Assembly (NCBI RefSeq): GCF_001949145.1
Contig: NW_019091387.1
Location: forward strand, 1,798,122 to 1,862,121
Length of the DNA stretch: 64,000 nt
Direction: 5' to 3'
Origin: Acanthaster planci
Taxonomy: Eukaryota; Echinodermata; Asteroidea; Valvatida; Acanthasteridae
A program made the position numbers and the translations under genes. Under the pieces are notes generated by a model. It did no database searches and had not been told where the DNA came from. It saw only the letters and a program-made list of their open reading frames with translations. Of the stretch, positions 1 through 9,697 are shown in pieces (within the stretch, counting starts at the first letter, position 1; every line of letters begins with the position of its first letter).

Positions 1-285
1 TTCTTGGAAACTATACATATTGCATAATCTTATGAAAGCTGGTGTTCCCATAACACATATGGTTATAGCCTATATTTCTTATGTCAGACCTATACTGGAA
101 TATGTATGTCCAGTCTGGCACTCATCTATTACTAAAGAGCAAATTTATTTAATTGAAAGGGTTCAAAAACGTTCCTGTCAAATAATTTTGGGACATCAGT
201 AAAATAATTATAAGGATTCTTTGATATACGTGGATTTACACGAGTTACGAGTTAGATGGTCTAATTTGTTTATTAATTCATTTTA
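1..285 (+). pseudogene. Non-LTR retrotransposon reverse transcriptase, C-terminal fragment
   Basis: The frame from base 2 reads into the end of an RT/thumb region: residues around RPILEYVCPVWHSSIT followed by IERVQKRSCQIILG. This is the usual sequence just after the polymerase domain in CR1/Jockey/RTE-type LINEs. A TAA at 200-202 interrupts it, but the same frame continues to 285 with DLHELRVRWSNLF, matching the family's 'L..L..RR..L' stretch, so the stop is a decay mutation. The fragment is open at the window's left edge. No ATG begins it; the first codons are simply internal. Clade assignment is uncertain. Confidence 0.75.
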
Positions 286-949
286 GGCCCGTTGGGGCTT
301 CAAATAGTTTATTGCCGCTAGGCTGGGTTGCTGGAGTAAATTCCCCCGCTGACCACACAGGCGCTGGATTTACGACCCAGCTGTTTGGTTATAGGCAGAA
401 CCAATGTGTGTGCTGGTCACTTTTGTCTGAGCAGTTTGCCAGGTCGGTTCGTTCGGTTTATTGTGGGATAAATAATCAGTGTTGTTGTAAATTTGCAAAG
501 CCCACTGCCTCCCCTTCATGCCGCCAAAGCGAAGGTCCATGCGATTTTTTTATGTCCACCTTTGAGACCCAGTCTTGAAGCTTTTCTTGCTTGGTTGCCG
601 AATTGCTCGGAGCCGGAAGGGGAATTTTCCTCCTGTTTCTCCTCATGCAGGCTGATTGAAAAAAGTCAGAGCACTATAAACAAGCCATTGAGGTTTTCAG
701 GAGTTTTTCGCCCTTCCCTGGATGGGATCCTTGGCTTTTAATGGAGGAATTTCATTCTTATCACCGTCATGGGCCTTAGGATTATGAATCAATATAGCTA
801 TATAAAACCTATTCAATCAACGAATTCTTACATACATGGAATTATTAGGAAGTCTGTGTAATGTTTATGGTTCACTTTGCAGTTATAACCCAGATGGAAT
901 GGGTAGTCTACATTCGGGTACGTACGGGCGTGACGTGAATAATGTCTAT
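286..949. other. Non-coding stretch downstream of the LINE fragment
   Basis: No gene recognised. It is moderately GC-rich to about 770 and could be the 3' untranslated part of the preceding retrotransposon or another repeat. I see no tail or terminal repeat that would define an end. The short ORFs here have no recognisable motif. Confidence 0.4.
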
Positions 950-950
950 T

Positions 951-1605
951 CTGCGGATTACGCTTCGACCGGGAATGATTATGCTAGTACTTACTGCTAA
1001 ACCCGATGTTATGTTTCGACCGGACTTGCTTTAATAATCGATTTTACGTCTTGTGGCTTACACTTCGACCGGGGACTATTTGCTGCATTGATTTACAATC
1101 TATTCTGTTGTCTCGTGGCTTACGCTTCGACCGGAGACTGATCATGCTTAAGTGTCTTATACTGTTGCCCCGCGGATTACGCTTCGACCGGGGACTTGCC
1201 ATGTTTAATTGTCTGATACTGTTGTCCCGCGGATTACGCTTCGACCGGGGACTTGCCATGCTTAATTGTCTTATACTGTTGTCTCGCGGCTCACACTTCG
1301 ACGGGGGACTTGTCTCGCAGCTTACGCTTCGACCGGAGACCGGCTATGTTTAAATGTCTTATTCTGTTGTCTCGCGGCTTACGCTTCGACTGGGGACTTG
1401 ATAAGTGCAGCCAGTTACTGTCCGCGGATTACGCTTTGACCGGGACTTGATAAGTGCAGCCAGTTACTGTCCGCGGATTACGCTTTGACCGGGACTTGAT
1501 AAGTGCAGCCAGTTACCGTCCGCGGATTACGCTTCTACCGGGACTTGCTTAGTTTAGCTTATTTCCAATGTTGTCATGCGGTTTACGCTTCGACCGGGGA
1601 TATGC
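951..1605 (+). repeat. Minisatellite array with GCTTCGACCGG core, 13 units
   Basis: The core GCTTCGACCGG (with variants such as ACTTCGACCGG and GCTTTGACCGG) starts near 962, 1014, 1062, 1124, 1181, 1238, 1295, 1326, 1383, 1433, 1482, 1531 and 1587. The spacing is about 57 bp through the middle (57 repeats exactly between 1124 and 1295), with one truncated 31-bp unit at 1295-1326, then about 49 bp from 1383 on, where the spacer changes to a GATAAGTGCAGCCAGTTAC type. Because 57 is divisible by three, the array yields an accidental repetitive reading frame (units containing RGLRFDRGL) on the plus strand and a matching one on the minus strand. I treat neither as a real protein. Confidence 0.9.
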
Positions 1606-1609
1606 TAAA

Positions 1610-4600
1610 CTATCACTTACATAAAATGCTATTGGTTATCGATCTGGAATTAAAACTGCTCTGGCTGTACGATAACAACAGAATTAAACTTGCGCTGGTG
1701 TAAGATTTCATTCATTTTGTGTCTGACATATGCGGCAATAAATTTGGCAGGAAATTGTTTGAATCTGACAGGTTCTGCAAAATGCTCCCACCATGGCAAG
1801 AAAATGGTTATCAACTCCGAACTCAGTATTCTTTGCAGGCCAGTGTCAACACATTATTTCTTGTCAGACTGAATGTCACTGTGTATGTATTAAGGTAAGG
1901 CCACATTAAAAAAAGGTTAGCATCATTTTTTTTTTTTTTTTACTTTGGTATGTATGCTTATCTGGCCTGCTGCAACCATGGACTGAAAGCACCATGTTCA
2001 CTTCAGACTCATGCACAGAAGTGCACAGGGCATTGTGTGTATGTACTCAGGTTGCATGTTGTGCATGCACAAGGTTGTGTGGGCATTGTAAAAACTACAG
2101 GGGCTGGCTAAGGACATTGGAAAAGACAACTTTTAAAGAAAAAAAAATGCGGCAAGAATTTTAGAGGCGGGCGCCAATGCTGAACTAATTATATTTTTTA
2201 TGTGGCCTTATGGTTAATTAACTTATGCCTGTGACATCATGCTACTGTTTTGCTGCTTCTTATTTTGCACAAATGGAGCAAAAGATGCGATACTCCTCCA
2301 TTCTTTTGGACAGGATTGCTTCTATCACTCTATTTATACTAAATCCTGGAGTGATAATGGGGAAAATACACACTAGTAATAATAAATGACAATGTTAAAT
2401 TCCAATTTTAATACATTTGTTTAATCGAGTTTTATATGCACAGATATACAAAGGCTTTTACACAACTGCTTCACAAATAAACACCGCAATATTTCTAAAA
2501 GGAATGAAATACCTGCATTTTGTTGAGCTGTTAATGGTCTAAGCTAGTGGACACATTTGTTGCTCCTTGCTGGCAGTAATGCTGAAGATTAATATTGTAC
2601 AGTCTATTAATGCCGCATGGGTCTCCATGTTGCAGTAACAATGCAGATACCTCAGCGCAGCCTGTTCACACATTCTTTGATTAGGGAACTCCTCAGCATT
2701 TTGGAATTAATTTACTGGCCATGGGGGTAATTTCCAAAACAAGTCCAAAAAACAAAGTTATGGAATGTACCTCCTAGAAACATGCTGTAGTTTTCAAGTT
2801 CCTCTCAATTTCATAAGCAAATCTTTGAGTAGTTTAGGTCATCCTTCTTAAAATGTTCAATAACATTCAATGACAAAACAGTCCAACCTTTATTTTTTAT
2901 TGTTATTCACAGTTCTGTGTTTGGAATGTAAAAAAAATTTGAAACCTTAATTTTTAGGGTTACTCATAAACTTTGAAATTGACAAGCGTGTATAAAAGGC
3001 TCAGTCCAGATCTGATGTATTACAAGTACAGTGATGATTAGACAAAGCTTTCACTCAGAGCCATTTTGTGCAGATAAAAGAAAAGCTTCAAGTAGGCTAC
3101 ATCGGAAGAAGAAATAATGAAGTTCATATGCCACTTGATATATTAAGTGGCATATGATGTTTAAACATGTGTTGCGTGACCATGCTTAGGCCCCCATGAG
3201 CTCACATTGAGTGTTATTATGTGAATAGGCAGGGATGACTTTTATGCAAACATAATTGTAATTGTTGTATCATTTTGACGTCAATGTTTCAACGTGAAGT
3301 AAAAAGTGCAATCTTCACAGGCCAATATAAAATCTACAAAGCCAAGGATCACGCAATACAACACTGACTGTCACTTTGTGGAATACTGAACTTGATGTAC
3401 AGTGCAACAGGCATAAACAGCTCTAGTTGTATTCTGTAATGTGTGTTATAATTGTTTTTGCACCATTTTTTGTAAAGTTTTGTACTCTGATGATCTCCAT
3501 TCTGGCTGTTGGACAGGTTGAAGTAACCTCAAACACCTGTTTCTGTTTTTTACCACCAAAAAGGGAGGGGATGATTAACCGGGTAACTCTTCCCCCCTTC
3601 CAAGTACAAAAAGCGGAGGTAATGGGATGGATATCACAACCTTGAATTCTAGCATGTGTCATTTTCCCTTAGTTTACTCAGACATGTAAGCATGCCAGCA
3701 TACACTAAGACTGTTTAAGAATGGACGAAGCCAAGTCCAATGTTATTCCAAATATGGTGCGTCATTACTTATTGAGATTCTGTTACACATTTTTGGCCTT
3801 CAAGAAGCCACAATGACCAGATGTCACTTGTGGGGTTGTTGTGTCACTCGTCAATCTTTACTCATACAGAGCACATTGCATGCATTATGCTTGACATGTA
3901 ATGTAAAGAGAAGTAAACCCATCATGGTGGTTGGTCTTCATGGACGATACATGACAAAGTTCATAGTCAATGCTTATGTAAATTAGATCTATACACATTA
4001 CACTGTATTAGTTTTGTATATTTTACATATGCTTCCTCGAATTGTTTTTTTTGTTTCTGTGACTATTGACCTTCTGTCATAACTACTTGGGACAATGTCC
4101 TTTTGAAATATTTGGTGATTTCCTACCAGCTCTTTATATCACTAACACTTTCAATGCCACACTTGTACACAATGGATTGCACTTCCTCATGCTCATAGTG
4201 AAATAGCCCACTCCCAACTTCCTGGATTTTTAACCACATGCAAGGACAAGTAATTAGACGGTGACTCTGGCGTGTGGCCTACTGTGCGTAGTCTATTCTT
4301 TATCATCATTTAACTGCTGATGACACAGGCCAATTCTGTGAACTGTTTTTTTTTCGGTCAATATGACTGGTAATTCACAGTGTTAGTGAAATAGGCAGTT
4401 TATTATCAACTGCTAACTGGATTGTATCTTGCTCCTGAATGCAATTGAAACACACTGTATTCAGTCAGCTTATGGTGGAGTGACTACACAGGACATCAGT
4501 GACTTGTTGATGGCAGGCAAGTACATGTACATTTAGATAAGTGACGCACTGAATACTGCAGGACCATCGTTTATCTAACTATGATCTAACCTCTGTGATC

Positions 4601-4610
4601 AATCATGCTT
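1610..4610. other. Non-coding interval with no supported gene
   Basis: AT-rich DNA. It contains a 19-nt T run near 1928-1946 and a short perfect palindrome near 3127-3158 (arms CATATGCCACTT / AAGTGGCATATG). ORFs at 3423-3662 on both strands overlap each other and show no family motif. No MICU-type EF-hand exon was recognised here on the minus strand. The 5' part of the GPCR transcription unit may start in its right portion. Confidence 0.5.
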
Positions 4611-4623
4611 TTCATTCTGGCAG
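4611..4623 (+). other. Candidate splice acceptor in the GPCR 5' region
   Basis: TTCATTCTGGCAG ends in AG at 4622-4623 and is preceded by a T/C-rich run. If used, the coding exon would begin at 4624 and the remaining 5' UTR would lie upstream. This is inference; an unspliced 5' UTR is equally possible. Confidence 0.35.
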
Positions 4624-4634
4624 GTGTCACAGTA

Positions 4635-4727
4635 ATGAATGTATCACCAAAGAAAAGACACTGGCACCTCCTCCATGCAACTAAAAAGAATACAAATGAC
4701 AGAGATGTGAAAGATGTTTGTATGTAA
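4635..4727 (+). CDS. Upstream ORF (30 codons) before the GPCR start
   Basis: An ATG at 4635 opens a 30-codon frame that ends at TAA 4725-4727, only 20 nt before the GPCR ATG at 4748 and in another frame. The peptide is basic (it begins MNVSPKKRHW) and resembles nothing I know. If it lies in the transcript, it would be expected to lower initiation at the main ATG or allow reinitiation. Whether it is translated cannot be judged from sequence. Confidence 0.4.
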   Translation: MNVSPKKRHWHLLHATKKNTNDRDVKDVCM

Positions 4728-4747
4728 TAGCCACCCAAGCTATCAAT

Positions 4748-5719
4748 ATGTGCATCTCAGGCCCTAACACCACCAATTTCACTGTAGAGGCATCAGACGA
4801 TATCTTCATGGACATCCTTAGTGTATGTATTTGGACATTAACCACATTACTCATCCTGTTTCTCAACTCCATGTGCCTTATCCTGCTCCACAAAGTGAAG
4901 GGTTTCAGTGAGGCAACCATTGTTTTCTTAAAGTCCATGACCATAGGTGATCTGATCCTGGGCTTGTGTTTCTACTTGCCAACAGTTGGAGTTTTCCTCA
5001 ATGATAGGAGGTGGCCATATGGCAATATCTGCTGTTATATCCAGGCATGGGTGATAAGAACAGTATTACCGTTGAGTGGTGCATCTGTGCTGCTTGTCAC
5101 TATTGATCGATACATTGCCATTGTGTATCCAATGCAATATGAGACATGGTTATCACTAAGGAGGGCACGAATCATCACATGCAGTGTCTGGACAATAGCA
5201 AACTTCTATGGTCTTCTTACATCAATTTTAGCAAACTGGATGCAGTGCTTCAGTCAACACTATCTTATCTGCACTATTGGAGAGTTCAACCACAGCAAAG
5301 CCGTGATAACACTGATTGTGATAGGAGTGGGGACTTTCCTTGTAATAACAGTCATGTATATCAGGATTCTACTGATTGCACAGAAACATGCCTCCCAAAT
5401 TGCTAAGCATCGTCCCAGTGTCACCAGCATGGCCAGTGCCACTGATGTGCCCTCTCCTTCTCCCAACAGAAAATCTTTCACAACTGTCTTTATTATAACG
5501 ATGACTCTACTCATTGGTTGGTTACCGTCAGTCATCTTGGGACTGATCAATGTTGAAACACCATCAATACCACTTGTTATTGCCACTCAGATACCACTAG
5601 CATCAGTAAGCTGGTTAAATGTGATTGTGTATTACACACGCAATCAAGCCTTCCAGGAAGCTGCCCAAGAACTTCATTTACAATTAATACAATACTGTAA
5701 AGGATGCTGCAAACAGTAA
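4748..5719 (+). CDS. Rhodopsin-class (class A) G protein-coupled receptor, orphan
   Basis: A 323-residue seven-helix receptor encoded in one uninterrupted frame; the first true ATG is 4748, since codons before it are non-ATG. The N-terminus has two glycosylation sequons (NTT at 7, NFT at 10). Helix landmarks: N40 in TM1; D68 in TM2 (TIGD rather than LAxAD); WPYG at 89-92 and C95/C96 before TM3; DRY at 120-122 closing TM3; W148 in TM4; Y203 in TM5, with no TM5 proline; GWLP at 257-260 in TM6 (usual CWxP with Cys replaced by Gly); NVIVY at 291-295 in TM7 (usual NPxxY with Pro replaced by Val). The tail ends in CKGCC, a plausible palmitoylation site. Function: plasma-membrane signalling through heterotrimeric G proteins. 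Ligand unknown. The lack of a TM5 proline hints at the MECA-like branch (melanocortin/EDG/cannabinoid/adenosine), which is inference only. Intact, so probably functional. Confidence 0.9.
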   Translation: MCISGPNTTNFTVEASDDIFMDILSVCIWTLTTLLILFLNSMCLILLHKVKGFSEATIVFLKSMTIGDLILGLCFYLPTVGVFLNDRRWPYGNICCYIQAWVIRTVLPLSGASVLLVTIDRYIAIVYPMQYETWLSLRRARIITCSVWTIANFYGLLTSILANWMQCFSQHYLICTIGEFNHSKAVITLIVIGVGTFLVITVMYIRILLIAQKHASQIAKHRPSVTSMASATDVPSPSPNRKSFTTVFIITMTLLIGWLPSVILGLINVETPSIPLVIATQIPLASVSWLNVIVYYTRNQAFQEAAQELHLQLIQYCKGCCKQ

Positions 5720-5970
5720 TTGTCTCATTGAAGGCACATAAGCCTTGTGTAGTTAGATGACTACATAATCCCAGCAATCATGATTCCTCTACCTGGCAGA
5801 TCTGCTTAAGTAGTTAGTTAGTTTGCCACCAAGTCAATGAGTCACACCTAGTGTTATAAAATTGGCATGGGTAATTCCCAACAAGTTACATTTAGTTTTT
5901 GTACAGGCATCAGTGACTTGAAAATTAACACTATTGTAGTGGGATTCTCAGATGACATTCAAGTTCTAGT

Positions 5971-5976
5971 AATAAA
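5971..5976 (+). promoter_or_regulatory. Candidate polyadenylation signal for the GPCR
   Basis: AATAAA lies 252 nt after the GPCR stop codon and is the first canonical hexamer on this strand downstream of it. No GT-rich downstream element was checked. Confidence 0.35.
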
Positions 5977-5979
5977 TCA

Positions 5980-7140
5980 TTTGAATGCTAACCTAGATAT
6001 CCCATCCATCAACTGTTTGTATCAAATGACCTTTTGAATTCACTGTCACTGCAAATGTAATTACCTGAAACATCATACCAGACCTTTATCAAGTAGCCTT
6101 GGCCCTAGTTATGCAATTGGTAGAGATAGTATGATAAGAAGCTCATATGTATGTTGACAAAGTTCATTTGTAAATTTGCATTTAAGTTCAATCTTAAAAG
6201 ATTACTATTGACAAAGTAGTTATCTGATTCTGAGGAATCTGAGATCTGCAAATACCTGCTCTTTAGGCAGTATAAAGTGGGCATGTGTACATGTACATGT
6301 TGATTTGAAGAAACTGTAGACAATATGGTATTGAAGTTTGGCAAGGTGTACGCCTTACAACACATTTGAACACAAGCTTGACTGTACACAGCAACATGGC
6401 AGTAGGCTCAGAAATTATGCAAGGTATAAAATGGCTATTCAACATGTATCCCTCATCAGCAATTCGGAACTAAAACTAAGTTACTCTTATCCAAACCAAA
6501 TATCCTACAAGCCTCTATACAAACCTCTTCAAAATATCAACATTTACTATGTTGTGCTGTGTTTGTGAGTTTCAAGTATACCGTTCTTCAGGCTAAGGTA
6601 ACCCAAATATTTCTAAATTAAATTTTTTAAATCAATTCTGCCAATGACCAATTGTAACAAATAAATAAAAGGTTCTTGGGAAAAAAACAGTCACTTTTTT
6701 TGAATTTGATTTACATTTACAACCCTGAAATTAATTCAGAGAAAACAGTTTTCACAGATAACAGATTATCTCCATTTTATATTTAACACTACTTGAAAAT
6801 ACCATAGAATCAATTTTCCCTGGAATAGGGAAGTGTTGAGTGGTGCTTACAACACACTGAAGAAACTACATTCAACAACCACAGCAAGTTGATTCTGCCA
6901 AAAAGTGGAGTCACAATTCCGAATACTGAATTATTCTCATTATCATTTTTGGTCATGTGATCAGAACCCAAAACATTTTTGTTTGGCGGTTTATTCATCA
7001 GCAAGTTTGAACAAGCTTCATCAAGAGACTTTTGAAATGACAACATACATACTATAACCTGACACCACTGATCAGCATTAGTGACTGGCTTCCAGGTAAT
7101 TCAAATTAATGAACAGAGAAGGAAGAATGTACATGTATGT
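5980..7140. other. Non-coding interval between the GPCR and a MICU exon
   Basis: No gene is supported. Short ORFs at 6105-6568 and 6810-7046 occur on both strands, overlap one another and lack motifs. A TACATGTACATG repeat lies near 6288-6300. On the minus strand this is the start of the intron that follows the GT donor of the 7146-7274 exon. Confidence 0.45.
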
Positions 7141-7145
7141 TTTAC

Positions 7146-7274
7146 CTTTTCCTCAGGCATCCTCTCCCGCACAGTCTGTATGAATTCTTTCATCTTGTCT
7201 TCATCCATATTGGTGTACCTCAGCAAAACATGGGCAAACTCAGCCTCAGATATGGTAGGCATTCCCTTAGAAAA
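7146..7274 (-). CDS. MICU2/MICU3-type calcium uptake protein, internal exon (C-terminal half)
   Basis: Read on the minus strand, this 129-nt exon encodes 43 residues beginning FSKGMPTISEAEFAHVLLRY and ending VRERMPEEK. It corresponds to the segment of MICU2/MICU3 after the 'FMxNLQTE' region, where the family has FSKG/YSNG, ISExxFAxxLL and a closing PEEKG. It is bounded by an acceptor (CTATGAG before the first TTT) and a donor (GAAAAG/GTAAAA), both phase 0. MICU proteins are EF-hand subunits of the mitochondrial calcium uniporter complex in the intermembrane space. It is the most 3' exon I could find; the following exon (ITFDEFxxFF and the last EF-hand) was not seen in bases 1-7145. Confidence 0.85.
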
Positions 7275-7279
7275 CTCAT

Positions 7280-9372
7280 AGAAGTAACCAGCAAGTCAAG
7301 GGAAATTTACTTCATATGCACATTCTAACAAACTAAATTGAGATGTTCTACAACTAGATTATTACAAAAAGCTACCAAAATTATGTCTCAAGGTTGTTTT
7401 GGTTGTAAACATTCAGGGTCCTTTCCGGAAAAGTGTATTCTAGGCAAATTTGGATTTGGGTTTAAATGGAATATTAAAACCCCAGTAAATTAGAAATTCA
7501 TTACAAAGAAATATACTTTCAAAATAAAACTGTAGAGACTGATTACTGTATAAGGGCACCCTTTTTAAATTCTAGGGTGGTCATTTAAAACTGACCCTGT
7601 TCTTGGCTCCTGACCTCACAAAGAGTTTTTTTTTTCGTTCCGACCTTGCTAAGAGGACTGTCTATACAAAACAGTAGGGAGTGATGACCTGTACAAATAC
7701 AGTACTGAAAATGTACATGTGCAATATATTACCTAGACATCAATGCCATGACAGTCAAAATCCATGGAACAGCATCAATACCAGAGAGCGATACTGTATT
7801 GCACCCAATGCACACATACAAGCATGTATATCGGGTGTCACAGGAAAAACAAAAACATCCATGCATACGCTTTACACACACGAACACCATATGGTGTCCT
7901 GACACTAACTCCAACGAGGTATTGTGTTGTGTACCAATAAAATATTTCTCTGTTCTCAGCTAGAAACAAAGACACTCAAGGTACTCATTATAAAATCAAG
8001 TGACAGGTATACATAGCACACTTTGCCTGGTTTAGTCAGTCATCTATATGGCAGCAGCATGGATTTTTTTTTTTTTTGACTGACCAACCCTCCCTCAATT
8101 GAAATAAAGATATGACAACCATAGATTATAAAAGGGTGCCCTAATGAACATACTTGTGGTTGTCAGATCCTACTCAGTAAATGCACATTGTCAAGGGCTC
8201 AACCTTTTGGGGGAGAGCAGAGTCATGCAGCTGCTTGTTGTTCAAAAGATAACAATAACCAAAACAATATCCATACATTAAATGGCTTTCAAACATTTCT
8301 GCAAGCTGCCAGAAAACCTTCTTTTTCAAGATTTTTCTTTTTGCATTTTCTTTTTTTTTTAACTTTCATTTTTCTCCCTAGTCGCATAGGTATTGTACAT
8401 GTCTTTTTCCAAACAGCACTTTGTCCCCTTGTAAATCTCTAATCTTTAAACTTCAACCAAATTAAGATGTCACACTGACGATATGCACAGCATACTGATC
8501 ACAAGTCAAAATTAAATGTTTTTAAACACTGATTTCTTGACGACCAACATCTCTGAAAGTACTTGTCTGATTAAGTTGAAAGTTTGTATGTATGTTAAGT
8601 GTGACGTGTTGTAGGTGAAAATTGAGATGATGCGATGATGTTGCCATCACTTTGTTTTTAATGAATATTGTTTTATTTAGTTTGTTTTGTAAACAAGGTA
8701 TGCTTAAAATTCTCTTTGTAAGACCTTTGTGAGGCAAAGCAGATGTGCGCCCTTTTCAGAAAATTTGTGAAATGATGTTGACATTATCAAATAAACGAAT
8801 TGTGTTTCTGCGTATACAAGAAACCTAATCATCTTGAAACTTGGTGGAAAGATATGTCTTCTACATTGGAACATCATGATTTTTTATGATTTTTTGATAT
8901 TCATGTTTCCTAATACTTTCTTCGTGTAATACCTTTTGGGCATAATTACAAGTCAGATTAATTTGACACTTAACAAATATATTCCTTAAAGTTTCAAAGT
9001 ATCAATTACAATTCATTCGATGATGACGTTATCAGTAATTTTATACAGATTTTTACATTTTTAACCGACCTCCATTGATTTAATACCTGTTTTTCCTTAC
9101 GGTGAATCCTCTCAATATGAAGTTCAATCATCATCAAATTTTTTTAGAGTAAAAAGTTATTAATAAATTCAGCATGTCAAGTGATGTTGCAATTATTGTG
9201 TACTTTTTTTGGCCAGTTGTCAAATTTCTTCGATCTGTCATAGAATACATGCAGGCATTTCTCTAACTTGCCATGCCAACCAAGTAGGCAGGCTTTCCTT
9301 GTGCTTTTTTTTGTGTTAGTACTGTGTATGCTAGATGACAGACACATGCAAATATACTCACTGTAATTGTCA
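7280..9372. other. Intronic interval, no gene seen
   Basis: AT-rich DNA left of the first gap. It contains homopolymer tracts (T/A runs near 7626, 8064 and 8350) and scattered TACATGT motifs. The ORFs at 7681-7963 and 8188-8442 overlap others or are low-complexity, and none is convincing. On the minus strand it should lie within a MICU intron. Confidence 0.45.
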
Positions 9373-9697
9373 NNNNNNNNNNNNNNNNNNNNNNNNNNNN
9401 NNNNNNNNNNNNNNNNNNNNNNNNNNNNNNNNNNNNNNNNNNNNNNNNNNNNNNNNNNNNNNNNNNNNNNNNNNNNNNNNNNNNNNNNNNNNNNNNNNNN
9501 NNNNNNNNNNNNNNNNNNNNNNNNNNNNNNNNNNNNNNNNNNNNNNNNNNNNNNNNNNNNNNNNNNNNNNNNNNNNNNNNNNNNNNNNNNNNNNNNNNNN
9601 NNNNNNNNNNNNNNNNNNNNNNNNNNNNNNNNNNNNNNNNNNNNNNNNNNNNNNNNNNNNNNNNNNNNNNNNNNNNNNNNNNNNNNNNNNNNNNNNN
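9373..9697. other. Assembly gap (325 N)
   Basis: Unsequenced. The right flank begins with a TTATAAATGC...TTATTATTATT tail typical of a retroposon 3' end, so the gap probably hides a repeat. It could also hide one of the missing MICU exons. ORFs drawn across it are artefacts of N. Confidence 0.95.

Noticed and set aside
1006-1353. A repeat protein with RGLRFDRGL units
   Set aside because: The frame exists because the satellite period is 57 bp; the opposite strand is open for the same reason, and the frame breaks when the period changes.
951-1605. CRISPR-like array
   Set aside because: Eukaryotic context. Spacers are themselves repeated and variable in length, with no constant repeat flanking unique spacers; a minisatellite explains it.
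4718-4747. Extending the GPCR start upstream to 4718
   Set aside because: The codon there is TTG and the first ATG in frame is 4748.
4681-5777. ORFs antisense to or out of frame with the GPCR (4681-4944, 5146-5406, 5260-5586, 5577-5777)
   Set aside because: Shadows of the receptor gene with no motif of their own.
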